From Pontiella agarivorans (GTDB lineage: Bacteria > Verrucomicrobiota > Kiritimatiellia > Kiritimatiellales > Pontiellaceae), in assembly GCF_034531395.1 (NCBI RefSeq), contig NZ_JARVCO010000007.1:248001-312000 (forward strand): a stretch of 64,000 nt of DNA, written 5' to 3'. The first letter of the stretch is position 1. The number at the start of each line of letters is the position of its first letter. Position numbers and translations under genes: made by a program. A model generated the notes under the pieces. That model worked only from the letters and a program-made list of their open reading frames with translations, had not been told where the DNA came from and ran no database searches. Positions 59,600-64,000 of the stretch are shown one piece after another.

Positions 59600-60826
59600 T
59601 CATACCGCTGCGGGTTTCGGCTTGGGGGTGAAATACGCTTTGGGCCAGCTTTGTTTCGGCGGGAGGTCTTTGCGCGGCTCGAGGATTTCGATGGCTTCGG
59701 CGGCGGTTTTGCAGGCCAGCAGCGCTTTTCGAACGGCAGGATTAAGCATTCGTTTGGATATCTTCGAGAGGACGGAAAGATATTCATTACTGAATCCTTC
59801 GGGGGTCACGAGCAGGAAAACAAAGCGCGTTGGGGTACCGTCTTCGCTGCCGAAATCGATGCCGTCGGGGAAAATGCCCAAGGTAGCCGCCACACCGGAA
59901 AATCCGGGCAGTTCAACATGCGGGATTGCCGTTTCGCAATCCATGGCTGTGGAGGAAATCTGTTCGCGTTTCAGGGCGCGTCCCAGCATATCCACTTTGC
60001 TGTCCGACGGCAGCTGGTTATGGCGGATCAGGTTGTCCACAAGACATTTCAGTGCCACGGTCTTGGCGCGGGAATGGAGCCGGGGCTTGATCAGTCGGCC
60101 CCACAGAAGGCGGCGCAGGCTGGTGTGGGCCAGCGGTGGACTCGACAGCAGGAGCATCGGGTTCGGGACTGCCTTGGCCAGTTGGTCGGGCAGAGAGTCG
60201 GCAAAGTCGGCCACCAGCCGCAACGGGCTAGGTGCTCCGATCACCAGCAGGTCGTCCGGGCGCAGGCTTCCGGCTATGGATGCTGCAAAATCGGGTCCGT
60301 TGCATTGAATGGTTTTTACCTGCATGCCGAGCATACGCACGCACATTTTTTCGAGCGGATCGTCGTCTTCCGGATCGTTGCACGGATCGCAATCCCGCGT
60401 TGCGGTCCAGTGCAGGATATTAACGGGAACGCCGAGTCCGGCAGCGGTCTCCCGCGCGAGCCACATTTGTTCGTAGAGGTTCGGGCCTCGCCCTGTTGCC
60501 ACGACAATTCTGCCGATCTTCGATGCATCCACTACGCGCAGAAAAACCGCCGGAAGGCCGCGTTCCTGAGCAAGGTGGATCAGATCCTGCATGGCCCGGG
60601 TGTCGTCCAGCCATTCGGAAATGATCAGATCGAGCTTCGTGGATTTGGCGAGCTGCCGGGTTTCAGTAACGGCTCGGGTTTCATCGCCCGGAACGGCAAA
60701 GCTCGGAACAAATATTGAGTGGCACTGTGCCTCACTGCGGATGGTGAGGGAGTTCGCATACGCGAATATGTCCTCTTCGGATCCGCAGGAAGCCAGTACG
60801 GCCATTTGGATCGGCGGGAGTTTCAT
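59600..60826 (-). CDS. Universal stress domains fused to PTS EIIA
   Basis: The 408-residue protein has one or two UspA-like halves (about 1-255: IVVATGRGPNLYEQ, LLVIGAPSPLRLVADFADSLPDQLAKAVPNPMLLLSS) and a C-terminal EIIA type 2 domain (about 265-395) with the phospho-histidine site ETAIPHVELPGFSG. This is an uncommon fusion that could tie phosphotransfer status to stress response. It follows the Rnk-like gene (14 bp) and probably shares its sigma-54 promoter. Confidence 0.8.
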   Translation of the reverse strand: MKLPPIQMAVLASCGSEEDIFAYANSLTIRSEAQCHSIFVPSFAVPGDETRAVTETRQLAKSTKLDLIISEWLDDTRAMQDLIHLAQERGLPAVFLRVVDASKIGRIVVATGRGPNLYEQMWLARETAAGLGVPVNILHWTATRDCDPCNDPEDDDPLEKMCVRMLGMQVKTIQCNGPDFAASIAGSLRPDDLLVIGAPSPLRLVADFADSLPDQLAKAVPNPMLLLSSPPLAHTSLRRLLWGRLIKPRLHSRAKTVALKCLVDNLIRHNQLPSDSKVDMLGRALKREQISSTAMDCETAIPHVELPGFSGVAATLGIFPDGIDFGSEDGTPTRFVFLLVTPEGFSNEYLSVLSKISKRMLNPAVRKALLACKTAAEAIEILEPRKDLPPKQSWPKAYFTPKPKPAAV

Positions 60827-60840
60827 GTTTCACATCTCCT

Positions 60841-61263
60841 TTAGCATGCCTCGCATGCTTTGCTGTTTTCGGGTTGAAAGAGTATTTCGATGACTTTCAA
60901 CCGGCATATACTTTCAGGAAGCGGCCACTCGATTTTCTGTCCGACGCGGCTGCCGAGCAGCGCCATGCCCAGCGGGGCAAGCACATTGATTCGATTTTCG
61001 GATACATTGGCTTCGTGCGGCCAGGAAAGGGTGATGCTGTACTCGTCGCCGAGGTCCAGATCGAACACCTGTACTTTGGAATCCATAGTGATGATATCCG
61101 CAGGGATGTCCTGTGCGGCAATCAGCTGAGCACGTGCGAGCTCTTTTTCGAGTTTTTCAAATGCCTTTCGGTCTGATCTTGGATTCAGAACACGATGCTC
61201 TTCCAGCAACTTGGTGAGTCGCGCGTGGTCGGGCCAGGTCATGATGATGGGTTGTTCTTTCAT
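60841..61263 (-). CDS. Rnk/GreA C-terminal family protein
   Basis: The 140-residue protein has a short coiled region (LTKLLEEHRVLNPRS...LEKELARAQLI) and a GreA_GreB C-domain (ITMDSKVQVFDLDLGDEYSITLSWPHEANVSENRINVLAPLGMALLGSRVGQKIEWPLP). It resembles Rnk, which binds RNA polymerase at the secondary channel. It ends with CEAC. Start behind AAAGGAACATTTA. The linkage with the stress/EIIA fusion suggests a stress-response role. Confidence 0.85.
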   Translation of the reverse strand: MKEQPIIMTWPDHARLTKLLEEHRVLNPRSDRKAFEKLEKELARAQLIAAQDIPADIITMDSKVQVFDLDLGDEYSITLSWPHEANVSENRINVLAPLGMALLGSRVGQKIEWPLPESICRLKVIEILFQPENSKACEAC

Positions 61264-61284
61264 TAAATGTTCCTTTCTATTTTT

Positions 61285-61473
61285 TTACCTGTGATTTGTT
61301 TTTTTTATTCCCTCACTGCGAAGGGCGGCCTGCCGGCGTGCCTGTATCAGATGCAGCAAGGTTGGAAAGAGTCGGGGAATAGACGTGGATTTACTGAAGA
61401 GGCGTGGTTCGGCAAGCAGCCAATGCCGTGCACGGGGCCGGCGCGCCAGCGCCGATATAGAATAAACCGTCAT
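61285..61473 (-). CDS. Possible 62-residue basic protein
   Basis: ATG at 61473 lies nine bases after AAGGAG and opens MTVYSISALARRPRARHWLL, an arginine-rich product without a known family. It is the first ORF after the sigma-54 promoter at 61514, so it would lie in the leader of the rnk message. Codon use alone does not prove it; it may be a leader peptide or a chance ORF. Confidence 0.35.
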   Translation of the reverse strand: MTVYSISALARRPRARHWLLAEPRLFSKSTSIPRLFPTLLHLIQARRQAALRSEGIKKTNHR

Positions 61474-61513
61474 GTTTAGAAGCTCCTTGTTCTGGTGTGG
61501 ATTGAGTCCTTAT

Positions 61514-61529
61514 TGCACCAGGTGTGCCA
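61514..61529 (-). promoter_or_regulatory. Sigma-54 promoter of the rnk-like/stress operon
   Basis: Read leftward, TGGCACACCTGGTGCA has the -24 GG and -12 GC dinucleotides 10 bp apart, the strict sigma-54 arrangement, within a near-consensus TGGCAC...TGCA. It points at the small ORF, the rnk-like gene and the stress/EIIA gene. An NtrC-type activator is encoded next door. Confidence 0.75.
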
Positions 61530-61688
61530 GCGCAGGAAACCGGCTGATCATCGGAGAAGGGAGAAGGGGGTGAGTGCTGAAAATGAGTTGGGTATCTTCC
61601 CTGTTGGCAGACCTTTGCGGGAGTTGTGTCTTTGACGGAGTGGGTTGTGAGCAGGGCAGGAGGGCCGTTCGACTCCTCGGCGGCGAGT

Positions 61689-61723
61689 GGGAATAATTAT
61701 CCCGGATGGGTAAAAATTACCCA
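61689..61723. promoter_or_regulatory. Upstream activator sites for the sigma-54 promoter
   Basis: TGGGTAA-AAA-TTACCCA is a perfect 17-bp inverted repeat (61707-61723), next to a second, imperfect GGG-N9-CCC site at 61689-61703. They lie about 160-195 bp upstream of the -24 box, a usual enhancer distance. The neighbouring response regulator is the natural binder. Confidence 0.65.
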
Positions 61724-61825
61724 CCGAAAAAAGATGCGGGAGCCGGCGACGTATCTGCAATACGGCAGCTGCAAAAAAAACGGACTGCCGGTCTGATCCG
61801 TCGTGCAGTCGTTTGAAAATTCCGT

Positions 61826-63154
61826 CTACGCCTTGAGCTTGTTCTGGAGTGTTTTTCGGTCGATGCCCAGAATGGCCGCGGCGCGGGTTTTGTTGCCGCC
61901 GGTGCTCGCCAGTACCGCCTGGATATGTTCGGCTTCGACCTCCGCCAGTGAACGCGGCGCACCGCCCTGTGATGCGCTGAACCGCATCAGTTCCGGCAGC
62001 TGCGGCGCGGTGATGGTATCGCCCTCGGCCATCAGCACCAGGCGCTGTACCACATTTTCAAGTTCGCGGACGTTTCCCGGCCAGGCATAGGCCTCGAACT
62101 GGTCGAGCACCCGGTCGTCGAACTTCGGAACAGGCCTGTTCTGCTCTTTGGCAAAGCGTGCGGCAAAATGGCGGATCAACAGCGGAATGTCGCCGCCGCG
62201 TTCCCGCAGAGGCGGGATTTCAACCGGGATGACGTTGATGCGGTAAAAAAGGTCTTCGCGGAAATCGCCTTGTTCAACCAGGGTTTCCAGCGTCTTGTTG
62301 GTGGCCGCAATCACCCGCACATCCACTTTGCGCGGTTCGCGGTCTCCGACCCGATAGACGACCTTATCCTGCAGCACGCGCAGCAGTGCTGCCTGCATGG
62401 GCATCGTCAGCTCGGCGATTTCGTCGAGGAAAATACTGCCGCCTTCGGCGGCCTGAAAAAAACCGGTGCGCGATTCGACAGAGCCGGTGTAGGCCCCTTT
62501 CCGTGCGCCGAAGAGTTCACTTTCAAGCAGTCCGTCGGGGATGCCGCCGCAGTTGACGGGAATGAAGGGGGCGGCTGCGCGGTTACTGCCGTAGTGCATG
62601 GCGCGGGCCACCAGTTCTTTGCCGGTGCCGCTTTCGCCGAGGATGAGTACGGTGGCGGAGCTGTCGGCCGCTTTTTCGATGGAGCGGTAGACTGCTTTCA
62701 TTTTTTTTGATTCACCCAGAATTCCCCATTGGGCGGGGGAGGGGGCGGTTTCGCTTTCAACGGTCCGGCGCAGGCGCAGACGCGCGATGGCCTGTTCAAC
62801 GGACTCCAGCAATTCGGCATCGGTGAAGGGCTTGGCCAGATAGCTGTGGGCACCGGTCTGCATCGCTTCGACCGCGCCGGGCACGGAAGCATAGCCGGTG
62901 ACCATGACGACTTCGGCATCAGCATAGTTTTCGCGCACGTGCCGGATCAGGTCGAGTCCGCTGGCTTTGGGCATACGCAGGTCGGTGATTACCAGATCTG
63001 CGGGTACGGCATTCAGCGCCCGTACTGCCTCGGCAACACCGGGCACGGTTTGGACGTTATAGCCCGCGGCGGAAAGGTTGCGATGTATGACTTCGAGCGT
63101 GTCGGGTGAATCGTCGACGACCAGAATGTGTTCGGATTTGTTAGTTTTGGCCAT
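61826..63154 (-). CDS. NtrC-type sigma-54 response regulator
   Basis: The protein of 442 residues has a receiver domain (ILVVDDSPDTLE, phospho-Asp in LVITDLRMPKASGL), an AAA+ sigma-54 activator domain (Walker A GESGTGKELVARAMH, sigma-54 contact loop GAYTGS in place of the standard GAFTGA, Walker B GSIFLDEIAEL) and a Fis-type helix-turn-helix (GGNKTRAAAILGIDRKTLQNKL). Start at MAKTNKSEH behind GGAG. It overlaps its kinase gene by 14 bp. Confidence 0.95.
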   Translation of the reverse strand: MAKTNKSEHILVVDDSPDTLEVIHRNLSAAGYNVQTVPGVAEAVRALNAVPADLVITDLRMPKASGLDLIRHVRENYADAEVVMVTGYASVPGAVEAMQTGAHSYLAKPFTDAELLESVEQAIARLRLRRTVESETAPSPAQWGILGESKKMKAVYRSIEKAADSSATVLILGESGTGKELVARAMHYGSNRAAAPFIPVNCGGIPDGLLESELFGARKGAYTGSVESRTGFFQAAEGGSIFLDEIAELTMPMQAALLRVLQDKVVYRVGDREPRKVDVRVIAATNKTLETLVEQGDFREDLFYRINVIPVEIPPLRERGGDIPLLIRHFAARFAKEQNRPVPKFDDRVLDQFEAYAWPGNVRELENVVQRLVLMAEGDTITAPQLPELMRFSASQGGAPRSLAEVEAEHIQAVLASTGGNKTRAAAILGIDRKTLQNKLKA

Positions 63155-64000
63155 GGGGTTCTCCGGGGGGGGGCGGGCGGCGCAGCGGCAGCCGGACGAC
63201 GGCCTGCGTACCGCGGCCGGGCGTACTTTCCAGCGCAATTGTTCCATTGTGGCCTGTTATGATTCCATGCACCACCGAGAGGCCGAGCCCGGTGCCTTCA
63301 TCTACGTCCTTCGTGGTGAAGAATGGATCAAAGATACGTGGAAGGAGTTCGGGCTCGATACCGTCACCGGTGTCGGCCACGGTAAGCCGAAGCCAGTGTC
63401 GGCCATCACGCGAGGTGCTGATGCGCAGGGTGCCGCCGTCGGGCATCGCCTGAATGGCGTTAACGATTAGATTGGTCACGACCTGACGGAGCTGTCCGGC
63501 GTCGGCCACGATTTCCGGGATGGTTTCATCAAAGACATATTCGTGTTGAATGTTCGAAGCCGCGCAGCGCGGTTTCCAAATGGATTCGCTTTCTTTGATC
63601 AGCCGGTTCAGATTGATTTCAACATCGCGCGGAGGGGTTTGGCGGGCGAATGTCATCAGATTGCGGATGATTCCGCGTGCGTGCAGCGTGGCGGCTTCGA
63701 TCTTTGCAATATCGCTTTGCGCCTGCTTCGGCAGACCGGGGGTTTTGGCCAGCAGCTGCGAAAAGCCGAGAATGCCGCCCAGCGGTTCGTTGAGTTCGTG
63801 GGCGACACCTGCAGCCAGCCGGCCAATCGTTGCGAGTCGGTCGGCATGGCGCAGTTTTGTGTGGAGGCGCTCCTGTTCCGCCGCCGTCTCACGGCGGTCG
63901 ATGATCAGCCCCACCTGCCGCACCACTTCGTCCAGCAGTGTTTTTTCCTCTTTAAGGAAGGGGATGTCGGAGGAGGGGTAGCCGATCTCAATCGAACCGC
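63141..64000 (-). CDS. Histidine kinase (5' end beyond the window)
   Basis: At least 285 residues are visible: an incoming GAF-like end (GSIEIGYPSSD...LLDEVVRQVGLIID), the H-box GRLAAGVAHELNEPLGGILGFSQLL, N-box VTNLIVNAIQAM, G1 DTGDGIEPELLPRIFDPFFTTK and G2 GTGLGLSVVHGI. It should phosphorylate the NtrC-type regulator that follows. The frame is open to base 64000, so the gene is cut by the window edge; a GTG at 63926 is only an internal codon. Confidence 0.93.
   Translation of the reverse strand, partial: GSIEIGYPSSDIPFLKEEKTLLDEVVRQVGLIIDRRETAAEQERLHTKLRHADRLATIGRLAAGVAHELNEPLGGILGFSQLLAKTPGLPKQAQSDIAKIEAATLHARGIIRNLMTFARQTPPRDVEINLNRLIKESESIWKPRCAASNIQHEYVFDETIPEIVADAGQLRQVVTNLIVNAIQAMPDGGTLRISTSRDGRHWLRLTVADTGDGIEPELLPRIFDPFFTTKDVDEGTGLGLSVVHGIITGHNGTIALESTPGRGTQAVVRLPLRRPPPPGEPHGQN

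Overview
The window is 64 kb of bacterial chromosome. GC looks moderate to high in the housekeeping genes and clearly lower in parts of the accessory genes. Porin-type proteins, lipoproteins, a SecB-like chaperone and ZIP/ACR3 transporters point to a Gram-negative cell. A secreted protein with a C-terminal NWTDA-type tail, arsenic genes next to a dedicated sigma factor, and many short dispersed repeats suggest the Verrucomicrobiota/Kiritimatiellota side of the PVC group. That placement is an inference; the window has no rRNA or ribosomal protein gene.

Layout. 1-3.4 kb: Maf pyrophosphatase and a divergent polysaccharide pyruvyl transferase share a long palindrome, followed by a rubredoxin-fused FAD oxidoreductase. 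3.6-14.9 kb: an accessory island starts at tRNA-Thr(TGT). It holds a broken excisionase, RadC-HsdR-HsdM-HsdS (a type I restriction-modification operon with a translationally coupled RadC), a HigB-HigA-SecB toxin-antitoxin-chaperone module, an unrecognised gene and a decayed hipB-hipA operon whose operators remain. 15.1-25.6 kb: metabolic genes, namely bioA, a porin, a glycine-betaine type ABC importer (ProV/ProW/ProX), a flavoprotein, a YeiH/LysR divergent pair, a LysE exporter and a HAD phosphatase. 26.0-37.0 kb: a second defence island, a leftward operon of small helical protein, GHKL ATPase, two unrecognised proteins, 5-methylcytosine methyltransferase, EVE-McrB-like GTPase/ATPase, DUF3800 and DUF2357-PDDEXK nuclease, faced by a Vsr endonuclease and bordered by a truncated HEPN-like gene. 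37.2-37.9 kb: a VapBC-type pair.

38.1-56.1 kb: an extended arsenic/metal region. ArsR, an ArsP-type permease, a dead TauE gene, a membrane thioredoxin and CcdA form one block. A radical SAM enzyme, ArsM, an ECF sigma factor with a small zinc-finger protein, DUF547, ZIP, TVP38, a mercuric-reductase-like flavoprotein and a fused two-domain glycosyltransferase form a second, probably organoarsenical (arsenosugar-like) block. A second ArsR, ACR3, ArsC, ArsD, ArsA and a Met/Cys-rich outer-membrane protein form the third. Four promoter-like sites with identical spacing precede genes of the second block and probably belong to its sigma factor.

56.2-64 kb: AraC regulator, methyltransferase, NapH-like polyferredoxin and PdxH, then a leftward stress set: an Rnk-like protein and a universal stress/PTS-EIIA fusion behind a sigma-54 promoter, next to an NtrC-type response regulator and its histidine kinase, which runs off the end.

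The most striking non-gene signal is a 15-bp palindrome, TTCCARNNNYTGGAA. It occurs exactly 14 times by my reading, with about a dozen one-mismatch copies, in several reading frames and in core and accessory genes. It is a candidate highly iterated palindrome, comparable in kind to cyanobacterial HIP1.
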